Position numbers and translations under genes: made by a program
Source of the DNA: DASSBQ01 sp040981125
GTDB lineage: Bacteria; Nitrospirota; Nitrospiria; Nitrospirales; Nitrospiraceae
Assembly (NCBI GenBank): GCA_040981125.1
Contig: JANRMQ010000002.1
Span: forward strand, 248,001 to 312,000
Length of the DNA: 64,000 bases
Direction: 5' to 3'
Part shown: piece by piece, positions 16,482 through 26,209 of the stretch
How the letters are laid out: each line of letters opens with the position of its first letter
Numbering within the stretch: position 1 is the stretch's first letter
The notes under the pieces: model-generated
Databases searched by the model: none
Told to the model about the DNA's origin: nothing
What the model saw: the letters and a program-made list of their open reading frames with translations, nothing else

Positions 16482-19261
16482 CGCCCGTCCTCCTCTGCCG
16501 ACGTCGGCTTTCCCCTGGCCTCTCCAAGGGCCGTTAAAGTCAGGAGCGTGGTCCCGAGCACCGCCATGAACACGCCGAGGTCGAATGCCATTGCGCTGGC
16601 GAGTGGGACCTCGCCGAGGAGCGGCACAAGCGGATGGCGCGTCGCGCTGGTGAGAAAGGGCAGGCCGGCCAGCACGCTCGCGAGGCCGGTCAACCCGGCG
16701 ACCAGCACCCCACCTCCGATCCATCGCCAAAAGTCGATCCGGATGCGCGCGAGCATGGCCCGCAAACCGCTGCCCATGTACTGCATCATAATGGCCAGCG
16801 CAGCGATGAGGCCCGCCACGAATCCACCACCCGGCAAATCGTGTCCGCGCAGAAACAGGTGGAGCGCCACGACAAGCGCGAAGGCCAACAGCACCCGCGC
16901 CGCCGCGGCAAAGATAAGCCGATTGCCGGAAAGAGCCGGCGTGATCGACGGCCGTCCACCGCGCAGTCCCTCCATGAGCATCCAGGTACACAGGGCCGCG
17001 ATGCCGAGCACGGTAATCTCGCCAAAGGTATCGAAGCCGCGAAAGTCGACGAGGAGCACGTTGACGACGTTGTGCCCCCCGCCCCCCGGCACGCTGTTTT
17101 CCCAGAAGTACCACGAAATCGTCTCCTGGCTGCGCGAGAGCACCGTCCAAGACAGTAACGCGACGCCGGCGCCGACCATTATGGCGATGACGGCATCTCG
17201 CGCCTTGCCCCCGCTTGTCGATTCCGCCCTTGACGATTGTGGCAGAAGCGTGAGCCCCATGAGCAACACCAGAGTGGTGACGACCTCGATGGCGAGCTGC
17301 GTCAAGGATAGGTCCGGAGCCGAGAAATACGCGAAGGCAATCGAAGCCGCAAGCCCCGTCATCCCGGCCAGGATGGCGGCAACGATGCGATCCCGATGGT
17401 TCCAGACCGCACCAAGCGCGCCGAGCATGGCCAGGCCCCACACGGCGAAGCCGAACGGCGCCGCCGGCATCGGGGTTCTGTCGCCTGCGTGAACACCATG
17501 TTGCATGAAAGGCCACAGGCCGAGTCCGATAAAGGCCGCCGCCGCGAAGGCTAGATACCGCTGGAGCGAGCCGTTCTGCAATCGGTTCGTCAGGCGGCCG
17601 GCCGCCGCAATGACTCCGTCATACGCATGTTGAAACAGCAATCGCCCGGTATAGCGGACCGGCACATGAAGATGCACATCATAGCGATTCCGCAACAACC
17701 AGTAGATCACCGAGCCGCCGGCGAGGGCGACGACACTCATGACCAACGGGAGGGAAAAGCCGTGCCACAACGTAATGCGATAGAACGGCAGTGTGTCTTC
17801 GACGACCGCCCGCGCCGCCACATCAACCAGCGGGGCGACGGTGTGCCCGGGCAGGACGCCGACCGCGATACAGACCACCGCCAGTACTTCGGCCGGAATC
17901 TTCATATAGCGGGGCGGCTTGTGCGGCCGGTGCGGAAGCTCATGCGGTTCGTCAAAGAAGACATCATGAATGAACCGCACGGAATAGGCGACGCTGAACA
18001 TCGATCCCAACGTGACGGCGGCCGGCGCGATATTTTCGAGCAGCGGGATGCCGTGGAGATCGAGCGCCTCGGCGAAAAACATTTCCTTGGACAAAAATCC
18101 GTTGAATAACGGCACACCGGCCATCGCGGACGCGGCAACGATGGCGAGGACCGCCGTCTGCGGCATCTGGCGCCACAGCCCGCCCAACCTTCGCATGTCG
18201 CGGGTCCCGCACTCATGATCGATGATGCCCGCCGCCATGAAGAGCGATGCTTTGAAGGTCGCATGGTTGCCGACGTGAAAGACGGCGGCCAGCGAGGACA
18301 TCGGCGTGTCGAGCCCCAGCAGAAACATGATGAGGCCCAGGTGGCTGATGGTCGAATAGGCAAGCAAGCCTTTGAGGTCGTGCCTGAACATCGCCACATA
18401 CGCCCCGAACACCATCGTGGTCAGGCCGACGGTGGTGGTCACGTATTCGAACACGAGATTTCCGCCCAGCAACGGATAAAGCCTCGCGAGCAGAAAGACG
18501 CCGGCTTTCACCATGGTGGCGGAGTGAAGGTAGGCCGAGACCGGTGTCGGAGCGGCCATCGCCGCGGGCAGCCAGAAATGAAACGGAAACTGCGCCGATT
18601 TGGTGAAGGCGCCCAGCAGGATCAACCCCAACGCAACATTGAAATGGGGATGGTCCCGGATGGCCTCGCGCGCCGCAAACCAATCCGAAAACTCGAAGCT
18701 GCCGGCAATATTGCCCACGAGCAGAAGTCCGCCGAGCAACGCGAGGCCGCCGCCGCCCGTCACCGCGAAGGCCATGCGCGCGCCCTGGCGGGCGAGCGGG
18801 CTGTGGGTCCAAAACCCGATCAAGAGGAAGGAGGACAGGCTCGTCAGTTCCCAGAACATCACAAGCAACAGCGCATTTTCCGAGAAAACGATGCCCAACA
18901 TCGCCGTCATGAACAGCATGAGCAGCGCGTATAATCGACCGATCCGGTCCTCCGGTGAGAGGTAATAGCGCGCATAGAGAATAACGAGGAGCCCGATGCC
19001 GAGAATCAGGAGTCCAAACAGGAGAGTCAGCCCATCGAGCCTGAATGAGAGATTCAGCCCGAGCTGCGGGAGCCATGGCCGGCTCACAATAATTTGCTCA
19101 CCGGTCAGAATCTCAGGCATTTCGCCGGCCAGCAACGCCAGGCTCACGGCCACCGGCGCCGCGGCGGCCCACGCCGCGGCGGAAAACCCCCTGCGCTGGG
19201 CAATCAGCGTGCCGACGGCGCCCGCAAAAAAAGGCAACAATATGATAATCAGCAAGGTCAT
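16469..19261 (-). CDS. mrpA: fused MrpA-MrpB antiporter subunit
   Basis: 930 residues from ATG 19261. Residues to about 640 are the NuoL-like MrpA core (SENALLLVMFWELTSLSSFL, FPFHFWLPAAMAAPTPVSAY), then the MrpA C-terminal domain, and from about 780 an MrpB domain (LHLFLRGHDLPGGGFVAGLI). Fusion of A and B in one chain is known in part of the Mrp group. First gene of the operon A/B-C-D-E-F-G. A TTG four codons upstream is a possible alternative start. Confidence 0.93.
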   Translation of the reverse strand: MTLLIIILLPFFAGAVGTLIAQRRGFSAAAWAAAAPVAVSLALLAGEMPEILTGEQIIVSRPWLPQLGLNLSFRLDGLTLLFGLLILGIGLLVILYARYYLSPEDRIGRLYALLMLFMTAMLGIVFSENALLLVMFWELTSLSSFLLIGFWTHSPLARQGARMAFAVTGGGGLALLGGLLLVGNIAGSFEFSDWFAAREAIRDHPHFNVALGLILLGAFTKSAQFPFHFWLPAAMAAPTPVSAYLHSATMVKAGVFLLARLYPLLGGNLVFEYVTTTVGLTTMVFGAYVAMFRHDLKGLLAYSTISHLGLIMFLLGLDTPMSSLAAVFHVGNHATFKASLFMAAGIIDHECGTRDMRRLGGLWRQMPQTAVLAIVAASAMAGVPLFNGFLSKEMFFAEALDLHGIPLLENIAPAAVTLGSMFSVAYSVRFIHDVFFDEPHELPHRPHKPPRYMKIPAEVLAVVCIAVGVLPGHTVAPLVDVAARAVVEDTLPFYRITLWHGFSLPLVMSVVALAGGSVIYWLLRNRYDVHLHVPVRYTGRLLFQHAYDGVIAAAGRLTNRLQNGSLQRYLAFAAAAFIGLGLWPFMQHGVHAGDRTPMPAAPFGFAVWGLAMLGALGAVWNHRDRIVAAILAGMTGLAASIAFAYFSAPDLSLTQLAIEVVTTLVLLMGLTLLPQSSRAESTSGGKARDAVIAIMVGAGVALLSWTVLSRSQETISWYFWENSVPGGGGHNVVNVLLVDFRGFDTFGEITVLGIAALCTWMLMEGLRGGRPSITPALSGNRLIFAAAARVLLAFALVVALHLFLRGHDLPGGGFVAGLIAALAIMMQYMGSGLRAMLARIRIDFWRWIGGGVLVAGLTGLASVLAGLPFLTSATRHPLVPLLGEVPLASAMAFDLGVFMAVLGTTLLTLTALGEARGKPTSAEEDGRWKS

Positions 19262-19620
19262 TTCGAGAACCAACCAGAGAGAGAGTCTCTACGTCTTCTA
19301 CGGGAGGCGGGAGAAAGTTGCAAGCCGGCACGGCGGTAACCTCGACTACATTTTTAGGGTCTTTCGGCCATGCTTGACTAATTGAGCAGCGCATGGGGCA
19401 AGGGCAGCGTGTGACGGGGGCTCGCGCGAGCGAAGATATCGACATCGGTCACAACAGAGCGAAGCTGTTCGTCATTCATGGTTTCAAGCTCGGCGTTTCG
19501 CGTCGCCACCGGCGGCAGGGAAAAGGGATTCTGGATTCTGGATTCTGTATTAGGAATGCTATGAATTCTGAATTATGAAATGATGAGACTGCTCGGGCGG
19601 TGCCGGACTATGCCAGCCGG
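19262..19620. other. intergenic stretch between the Mrp and ABC operons
   Basis: 359 bp with no supported gene. It should carry the mrp promoter. It contains a short tandem repeat GGATTCT x3 at 19526-19546 followed by AT-rich sequence with degenerate copies of the same unit. Confidence 0.5.
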
Positions 19621-20793
19621 TCACTGAAATTGGCGTCGAAACTGCCACATCCCGAGTCCCAGCAGGCTTCCGCCCAACAGCGCGATCGAGAGGACTTCGC
19701 TCCATAACATCTCGATTCCAATTCCCTTCAACAGAATCCCATTCACGATGTCGATGAAGTAGCGGAGCGGAGAGAATGCCATCAGATGGCGCACCCAGAT
19801 GGGCATCATCTCCAGGGGTGTAAAAATGCCGGACAGCAGCAGCATGGGGGCGACCACGAGCAATGTGACCAATCCCACCTGCGCCTGATTTCTTGTCACC
19901 GTCGCGGCAAACACCCCGATCCCGGCCGACGCCACGACGTACAGCGCCGTCAAGACAAACAGCAGCGCCACGCTTCCCTTGATCGGCACGCCGAACGCCG
20001 GCCGCATCACTCCAAATACCGCCACCGCCGTCGAACCCACGATAACCAGCGTCATCGCCAGAACTTTGGAGAGCACGATCTGCATGGGGGTCAAGGGCGA
20101 CACCAGAAGTTGCTCCACGGTCCCGCGCTCTTTCTCTCGCACCAGCGCCGCCGCTGGCAACATCACCGCAAAGATGGTGATCATCCGCAGGAGATGCGAG
20201 ATGGATTGAAACCAGGCTTCATTCTGATCTTGGTTGAACCATACACGATGGTCGCTCACGACCATCGGCACGGTCTCCGCAGACAGGCCTCCCAGGCCGT
20301 TCCGGGCCAAGACCCATTCTTGGCCGTATTGTCCCACAATTCGGGCGGCATAGGCGGCGGCCGACAACCCTTGAGGCGCATTGGTCGTATCGACCAGCAA
20401 CTGCACGGCCACCTGCTCGCCGGCTATCAAGGCCTCGTGGAAGCGGGCAGGAATATCCAGCACCGCCATCGAGGCTCCTCGGTCCAACTGCCGGAAGGCG
20501 TCCTTCGAATCAGCCACCTCGCCGTCGAAGCGGAAATACGGGAGCTGAAATCGAGCGAGCAATTCTCGGGAGGAGACGCTGCGGTCCGCGTCGTAGGCTC
20601 GCAGCCCGGCGTTCATCAACTGCGTTTGAATGCCGTTTCCGGTCACATAGACCGCCACCGTGAACGAGTACACCAGAAACCCCATGAGCGGGATGTCGCG
20701 AAGCAATTGCACCAGCTCTTTGCGTGTCATTACCGAGAGTCGCCGGCACCAGATTGCCGCTCGCCGCATGGGGATGGGATCGACCGGCTTCAT
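19621..20793 (-). CDS. ABC-2 type permease (YbhR-like)
   Basis: 390 residues from ATG 20793, which overlaps the stop of the upstream permease by four bases. One N-terminal helix (about 30-50), a large extracytoplasmic region, and five to six C-terminal helices with EKERGTVEQLLVSPLTP, the coupling-helix motif of ABC-2 permeases. Second permease of a four-gene exporter; its likely partner ATPase is the double-domain protein at 22010-23947. Confidence 0.9.
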   Translation of the reverse strand: MKPVDPIPMRRAAIWCRRLSVMTRKELVQLLRDIPLMGFLVYSFTVAVYVTGNGIQTQLMNAGLRAYDADRSVSSRELLARFQLPYFRFDGEVADSKDAFRQLDRGASMAVLDIPARFHEALIAGEQVAVQLLVDTTNAPQGLSAAAYAARIVGQYGQEWVLARNGLGGLSAETVPMVVSDHRVWFNQDQNEAWFQSISHLLRMITIFAVMLPAAALVREKERGTVEQLLVSPLTPMQIVLSKVLAMTLVIVGSTAVAVFGVMRPAFGVPIKGSVALLFVLTALYVVASAGIGVFAATVTRNQAQVGLVTLLVVAPMLLLSGIFTPLEMMPIWVRHLMAFSPLRYFIDIVNGILLKGIGIEMLWSEVLSIALLGGSLLGLGMWQFRRQFQ

Positions 20794-21947
20794 GCGCGTG
20801 GTCTCTTGGTGAACAGTCGGTACCCTATTATTCCCAGCAGTCCCGCATAGATTCCGAGGGCCAGCATGTCCGTCCACAAGACCGCCAGATCGACATTCTT
20901 CAAGAACGTTCCCCTGACAATATTGGTGTAATACATCCCGGGAAACAGATGCGCTTGGAGGCGAGGGCCCCGGGCGAGAGAGGACACGGGGGCGATTAGG
21001 CCGGAGAACAGAATGGTGGGCACCGTGCTCAGCACAATCGTGATGATCAAGGCGGCTTGCTGTGTCTGGACCAACAACGATATCACCAGACCGATCCCGG
21101 TGCTGGTGAACACGAACAGGAGAGAGCTCGCCAGAAACAACAGGAAGCTGCCCTTGAACGGCACGGCGAACAGGAACACCGCGATCAGCCACAATACCAC
21201 GACATTAACGGCGGAGATCGCGAGGTAGGGAAGGAGCTTGCCGGCCAGAAACTCGAGCCGACTGACCGTGGCGCTGTAAATATTGTAGATCGAGCCCGTT
21301 TCTTTTTCGCGGACCACGCCAAGCGCGGTCAACAGGGGCGATGAGACCATGAGCGAGAACATGATAAGCGCCGGCACCGTAGACCAAGCGCTCCGAACTT
21401 CCTCGTTATACAAGTACCGCACTTCGAGCGCGATGGTGTTGATCCGCCGCTGCGCTTCCTCACGCGACAGGCCTCTGATCCGCGACACATGATTTCTCAG
21501 GATGTCCCGGTTGAAGGCGCTGTTGATGGCGATGACGTAGTTCTTGGTGATGTCCGCCCGAACAGGGAAGGTGCCGTCAGTCAGCGTCTGCACATTGGCC
21601 GGCCGGCCGGACCGCAAACGATATTCGAATTTCTCCGGCACGATGATCACAGCCCTCGCCTTCCCGCTTTGCAACCAGACATCGGCTTCCCGTTCGTTGG
21701 CGAGCTCTCCTTGGAAACTGAAATACCGTGACTGTGAAAAGCGGTACAGGTAATCCCGGCTGAGCGCGCTATGGTCTCGATCCACGACCACGAAGGAGAT
21801 ATTCTCGACATCCAACACGAGCCCATAGCCGAACACGACGATCCAGATCGCCGGCATGAAGAAGGCCAAGAGCAAGAACATCCGGTCTCGGGTCACCTCC
21901 CGCCACTCTTTGGAGGCTACCGCTCTAACTCGCCTGAGATTCATCAC
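20790..21947 (-). CDS. ABC-2 type permease (YbhS-like)
   Basis: 385 residues, same architecture as its neighbour: N-terminal helix about 25-45, extracytoplasmic domain, C-terminal helices with VREKETGSIYNIY coupling motif. Two diverged permeases in a row, a double ATPase and an HlyD protein match the ybhGFSR order of Enterobacteria, an exporter implicated in drug and cation efflux. Confidence 0.9.
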   Translation of the reverse strand: MMNLRRVRAVASKEWREVTRDRMFLLLAFFMPAIWIVVFGYGLVLDVENISFVVVDRDHSALSRDYLYRFSQSRYFSFQGELANEREADVWLQSGKARAVIIVPEKFEYRLRSGRPANVQTLTDGTFPVRADITKNYVIAINSAFNRDILRNHVSRIRGLSREEAQRRINTIALEVRYLYNEEVRSAWSTVPALIMFSLMVSSPLLTALGVVREKETGSIYNIYSATVSRLEFLAGKLLPYLAISAVNVVVLWLIAVFLFAVPFKGSFLLFLASSLLFVFTSTGIGLVISLLVQTQQAALIITIVLSTVPTILFSGLIAPVSSLARGPRLQAHLFPGMYYTNIVRGTFLKNVDLAVLWTDMLALGIYAGLLGIIGYRLFTKRPRA

Positions 21948-22009
21948 CGTCTCATCTGCTCAATCCGCGCCGGCGTAGCCGGCGGCATAGCCATGCGTCA
22001 GGTATCGAC

Positions 22010-23947
22010 TCATCCGGCCGCTTGCCTCTCCAACGCCATAACTCGGTAGACGAACACGTCTTCAAGGCTTAAGGGCCGGATCGTCGCCCTGTGGACGGTC
22101 ACCCCGGCATCGGCAAGGATTCTTTGTGACGCCCCCGCCGCTCCATCAAGCTCGGAACACAAGACGTGCACCTTGGTCCCGAACAGCGATGCCTCGGGAC
22201 ACCCGGCCGCTTGGAGCGTCTTCACCGCAAGGAGCGGTTGGTCCGTGATGAGCTCAATCAGCCGGCCAGCCTCTTTCTCGACCTGTGCCTTCATAGCGCT
22301 CGGCGAACCTTCCGCTACCACGCGCCCGGCAAACATCAGCGCGAGGTGATCGCAATGTTCCGCTTCACTCATATAGTGAGTGGTCACCAAAATGGCGACT
22401 CCCTCCTCTCGTGCAAGGTGCGAAAGAATGTCCCAGAACTGGCGCCGCCCGATCGGGTCGACACCGGAGGTCGGCTCGTCCAGAAAGACCACCCGCGGTT
22501 GGTGGACGAGCGCGCAGCCGAGCGCCAACCGCTGCCGCACTCCCATCGGCAATCGACCGGTCAGGCTCGACTCGTAGCCTTTCAAATCGGCCATCCGCAC
22601 GATCCACCCGAACCGCTCGTTCGTCGCCCGCCGATCCAAACCATAGATGCCGGCGAAGAGCCTAATGTTTTCTTCCACAGTCAGGTCCAGGTACAGCGAA
22701 AAGGCCTGCGACATGTATCCGATTCGTTCTTTGATCGCGGCCCCGGCGGTCTTCATATCAGCCCCCGCCACCCAGCCTTCCCCGCCGGTCGGCGGCATGA
22801 TGCCGTTCAGCATCTTGATCACGGTGGTCTTGCCTGCCCCGTTCGCCCCGAGCAGGCCGAAGATTTCTCCCGGCTTGACCTGGAAGCTGACATGATCCAC
22901 GGCGCGGAATGCCCCGAAGTCCCGCACCAGTCCGCGAGCCTCGATCGCAAGCCCGTGCTCTTCGGTCCGGTGCACCGACCACGGTATCGCCGGAACCAGT
23001 CGCTTCTCAGCCTGCCGAAAGAGCAAGGAGACAAACACATCTTCCAGCTCCAGATCCTCCACTCGGACCTCGTCCGGCTTGATGTCGCCGAGACTCGACT
23101 GGACGCCTTGCCATGCCTTCTCACGGTCGGTTTCTTCCGTAAACACATGCAGCTTGGGACCAACCGCCTGGACCTGCTCGTACCTCTGCTTCAAGCGGGC
23201 AACGGCTTCCAATTGGGGAGCGGCTTCAAATGTCACCATCGAACCGGGAACGAGCGCCTGGACCTCAGCCGGAGTCCCGGACACCAGCACTTTTCCATTC
23301 GAGAGAAACGACAGCCGGTGAACCCGCGTGGCCTCGTCCATATAGGACGTCGAAACCAACGCGGTCATGCCCTTCTCTTGGAGCAACTCCGCCAGGATCG
23401 CCCAGAAATCGCGACGCGAGACCGGATCGACGCCGGTCGTCGGTTCATCCAAGATCGCAAGCTCCGGTTCGTGAATGAGAGTGCAGATCAAGCCGAGCTT
23501 TTGCTTCATGCCGCCGGACAGATTCTTCATCGCCCGGCCTCGAAACTTGTCGAGCCTCGTCATAGTCAGAAGCCGCGCCTTGCGCTCGGCCAATTCCTTT
23601 TCGGGCACCAGCCTCAGACGGGCGAAGAAGTCGATGTTCTCCTCCACGGAGAGATCGGGGTACAGATTCAAGCCCAACCCTTGAGGCAGGAACCCGATTC
23701 GGTGTTTGGTCCGTTCCGCCGCGCGCTCCGAGTCGACGACCGTCCCGAAGACCTCGATCGCTCCGCCTTCATACGACAGCACGCCGGCGATCGCTTTCAT
23801 CAGACTGCTCTTGCCGGCCCCGTCCGGTCCGATCAGGCCATAGATCTCTCCCCGGCGAATCACCAGGTCCACGCCCTCCACGGCCGGCTGTTTTTTATAG
23901 CGTTTCACAAAACCGGTCACCCGGACTATCGGTGCCGCATCCGGCAT
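22010..23947 (-). CDS. double ABC ATPase (YbhF-like)
   Basis: 645 residues from ATG 23947 (GGGAGG upstream). Two complete nucleotide-binding domains: Walker A GPDGAGKSS and GANGAGKTT, signatures NLSGGMKQ and a weaker RLPMGVRQ in the second, Walker B LAILDEPTTG and VVFLDEPTSG. The second signature lacks the usual LSGG, so the second site may be degenerate. Energises the exporter formed with the permeases downstream and the HlyD protein upstream. Confidence 0.92.
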   Translation of the reverse strand: MPDAAPIVRVTGFVKRYKKQPAVEGVDLVIRRGEIYGLIGPDGAGKSSLMKAIAGVLSYEGGAIEVFGTVVDSERAAERTKHRIGFLPQGLGLNLYPDLSVEENIDFFARLRLVPEKELAERKARLLTMTRLDKFRGRAMKNLSGGMKQKLGLICTLIHEPELAILDEPTTGVDPVSRRDFWAILAELLQEKGMTALVSTSYMDEATRVHRLSFLSNGKVLVSGTPAEVQALVPGSMVTFEAAPQLEAVARLKQRYEQVQAVGPKLHVFTEETDREKAWQGVQSSLGDIKPDEVRVEDLELEDVFVSLLFRQAEKRLVPAIPWSVHRTEEHGLAIEARGLVRDFGAFRAVDHVSFQVKPGEIFGLLGANGAGKTTVIKMLNGIMPPTGGEGWVAGADMKTAGAAIKERIGYMSQAFSLYLDLTVEENIRLFAGIYGLDRRATNERFGWIVRMADLKGYESSLTGRLPMGVRQRLALGCALVHQPRVVFLDEPTSGVDPIGRRQFWDILSHLAREEGVAILVTTHYMSEAEHCDHLALMFAGRVVAEGSPSAMKAQVEKEAGRLIELITDQPLLAVKTLQAAGCPEASLFGTKVHVLCSELDGAAGASQRILADAGVTVHRATIRPLSLEDVFVYRVMALERQAAG

Positions 23948-24012
23948 GCAAGCCTCCCGGTCAACGTTCTGTTGTATGGTGTGAATTGTGCCGCTCACCT
24001 AGGCCTTCTCAC

Positions 24013-25122
24013 TCATCTCGGCTTCATCCAGGCGACATCGTCCCGCCAGCGGATGATCGCATCGGCCGGCAAGCCGGGGGTCAAGCGGTGATCCGGGTTA
24101 TTCGCGAGATAGAGCCGCACGGCATAGATAAGCTTCACTCGTTCATCGGGCGTTTGGACTTCCTTGGGGGTGAACTCGGCTTTGGATGCGATGTAGCGGA
24201 TGGTGGCGTGGAACGGCTCATTGGGAAACGCATCCGTATAGATCCGTGCCGGCAAATCGAGGCGCACTTTTCCGATTTGGACTTCAGGCACGTAGACCTG
24301 CAAGTACAACCGGTCCAGATCAACCAGCTCGAGGAGCGGAGCCCCGGCCGTCACGACCTCTCCGACGTCCACCATGCGAGTAGTCACCGTCCCGTCGGTC
24401 GGGGCCACGATGGTCAAGTCGTGAAGAATGCTCTCCGCTTCCGTAAAAGCCGCCTCCGCTTGGTCACGCTGCCGTTCCAGCGCGGCCACCTCCGCTTCCT
24501 TGGAGCGGATTCGTTTCCATCCCAATTCCGCCTGTCCCAGTTCTTTGGTCGCTTGATCGAGCGCGGACCTCGCGACGGAAATCTCGATCACCGCGATCTT
24601 CCAGCGGGCCTCGGCTTGATCCAGTTGCTGCAGCGACACGGCCTGCTGGGAGACCAAGGGCCGGATGCGCTCGGCATCCCGTCTGGCTTCGTATTCGACC
24701 GTGATGGCTTTCCGTATCGCGGCGTGAGCACTCTCCACTTTGGCTGAAGCGGCTTCGATCCCGAGCGGCACCTCGAGGTTCAGCACCGCGAGCGAGGTAT
24801 GGGCGGCCTCAACCTGAGCGTGCCGGCCATCCACGAGCCGGGCTGCTTGGTCCACTTTGGCGCTGACCTGTGCATCGTCCAACCGGATCAGGACATCGCC
24901 CCTCCCGACCCTGTCCCCCTCGCGGGCGGCGAGTTCGACAATCCGGCCTGGAAATTTACTGGCAACGGTGACGTGGTCGCCTTCGATGCGCCCGTTCGCT
25001 TGGATAAGCCCTTCCGGCAAGTCGCGATTCCATCCCAATCTGGTCAGTGCAACCGAGGCGGCAAGCAACAAGGCTGTTGCTGCCGCTGCCAGGATGGCTC
25101 GTTTGAGTATGGGCTTGCTCAT
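24013..25122 (-). CDS. HlyD-family membrane fusion protein (YbhG-like)
   Basis: 369 residues: N-terminal helix (ILAAAATALLLAASVAL), a biotinyl-lipoyl half (GRIEGDHVTVASKFPG), a long coiled coil about residues 85-215, the second lipoyl half (IVAPTDGTVTTRMVDVGEVV) and a beta-barrel domain. Periplasmic adaptor that would link the ABC-2 exporter to an outer-membrane channel. First gene of the exporter operon; no outer-membrane channel gene is nearby. Confidence 0.9.
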   Translation of the reverse strand: MSKPILKRAILAAAATALLLAASVALTRLGWNRDLPEGLIQANGRIEGDHVTVASKFPGRIVELAAREGDRVGRGDVLIRLDDAQVSAKVDQAARLVDGRHAQVEAAHTSLAVLNLEVPLGIEAASAKVESAHAAIRKAITVEYEARRDAERIRPLVSQQAVSLQQLDQAEARWKIAVIEISVARSALDQATKELGQAELGWKRIRSKEAEVAALERQRDQAEAAFTEAESILHDLTIVAPTDGTVTTRMVDVGEVVTAGAPLLELVDLDRLYLQVYVPEVQIGKVRLDLPARIYTDAFPNEPFHATIRYIASKAEFTPKEVQTPDERVKLIYAVRLYLANNPDHRLTPGLPADAIIRWRDDVAWMKPR

Positions 25123-25151
25123 GGCGGTCCGGAGCCCGGCGTGGCCACGGC

Positions 25152-25481
25152 CTATTGAGCCATCGTGATGAGGATGGCGGAATCGACCAGCGCATGCACA
25201 GCGTGTGGGGCGCCGGGATCGAGCAGAAGCAGCGTGCCCTGCTTAAGCGAGACAGTATGAGCGTCCACCGTGAAGTTGACCTGGCCCTCTATCACCTGGA
25301 CCGATACCCGGCCGGCTGCCTTATGCTCTGGTAGCGCGTGTCCCGCATGGAGCAGCCGGAGCACGACTCGCATTCGATCCGTCTTGGTAATCACTTCTGT
25401 CTGATCCTCGCCGGCCTTCCAGGCATCCGTCTCTTTCAAGCGGGTCAGCAGAGCTGTCAGGTCAATTTGAGTCGGCGTCAT
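25152..25481 (-). CDS. small cupin-domain protein
   Basis: 109 residues, single cupin barrel: the metal-binding pattern is visible as HAGHALPEHKAAG and later DPGAPHAVHAL. Starts at ATG 25481 with AGAAAGG about eight bases upstream; ATG 25487 and GTG 25490 are alternatives. It sits 29 bases before the HlyD gene and may sense or detoxify something handled by the exporter. Substrate not predictable. Confidence 0.78.
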   Translation of the reverse strand: MTPTQIDLTALLTRLKETDAWKAGEDQTEVITKTDRMRVVLRLLHAGHALPEHKAAGRVSVQVIEGQVNFTVDAHTVSLKQGTLLLLDPGAPHAVHALVDSAILITMAQ

Positions 25482-25796
25482 ACTCATCACCTTTCTGTCG
25501 TCTCAATAGCGGGTTTCCAGTTGAGCTTTCGCCCGCGGCAAGTTGACGGGCGACGCGTGAATCGAAAGAGCATTTCGACCTCTTCACAGAGAGCATCGGT
25601 ATTTCGCCGGCCGATTGTTCGGTTACGAACGAACATCGAGTTTCGCCTCTTGTGCAAAGACTGAGCCTGTATGCGCCTGCACAATGAAGACAGTATTCTC
25701 GCGATTTCAGCACCTTGCTCCGAAAAAGCGGTGGTCACACGAGATGACACCGGAGACTCTCGCTACAGACTCTTCGGGAGATGGTGGGGCGGAACG

Positions 25797-26209
25797 CTAC
25801 AGAATCGGCCTGACACGGAGCGGCTCAGCATTCGGTGAACCATCACAGGCCGCGTCCGCCGACTCTTGGATCGAAGCGACCGGCAAGTAAGAACGCTCGC
25901 CGGGGGACTCACAGGATCGTTCGCCGATCCAGCTGTAGTACAGCACCGGGACGACGACCAGCGTGAGAATCGTCGCCGCTCCGACCCCAAACAAGGGTAG
26001 TGGACCAGTTTGCCATTAGAAGCACTGAAGTCTGTCATTTCCGCGGAGCTTGTCCTCGCGGAAGCGGGGAGCGGGAATCCAAAGGCCTTCTCCACAGCAT
26101 TTGACGCAAAAGGAAACTGACCCACTGCGCAAACAAGAGAGAGACCGCGAGTCCTTGAAAAACCGGATCCGAGAGTGATGACGAAGGCTCCTACCATCAA
26201 TGCGGCGGA
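25797..26209 (-). pseudogene. RND efflux pump C-terminal remnant, cut by a miniature element
   Basis: The 5' segment (26209-26138) encodes AALMVGAFVITLGSGF, then loses frame by two bases; after the insertion the sequence resumes at 25995 as LFGVGAATILTLVVVPVLYY and continues SWIGER to TAA at 25797. These are the last two helices of a CzcA/AcrB-type pump. The gene is missing its first 90 per cent; the break falls directly at the stop codon of the CopD-like gene. Removing the insertion and one copy of its 8-bp target duplication restores VSLLFGVGA. Confidence 0.85.
25996..26129. mobile_element. miniature inverted-repeat element, copy A (134 bp)
   Basis: Ends are inverted: GGTAGTGGACCAGTTTGCC at the left and, on the other strand, CGCAGTGGGTCAGTTTCC at the right. 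The 8-bp sequence CAAACAAG flanks it on both sides (25988-25995 and 26130-26137), a target-site duplication. It encodes nothing. Compared with copy B at 29605-29674 it has about 62 extra bases in its middle. Terminal repeats of this style recall IS21-family ends, but that assignment is a guess. Confidence 0.85.

Noticed and set aside
22010..23947. Two separate ABC ATPase genes
   Set aside because: The frame is continuous through both nucleotide-binding domains, as in YbhF-type double ATPases.
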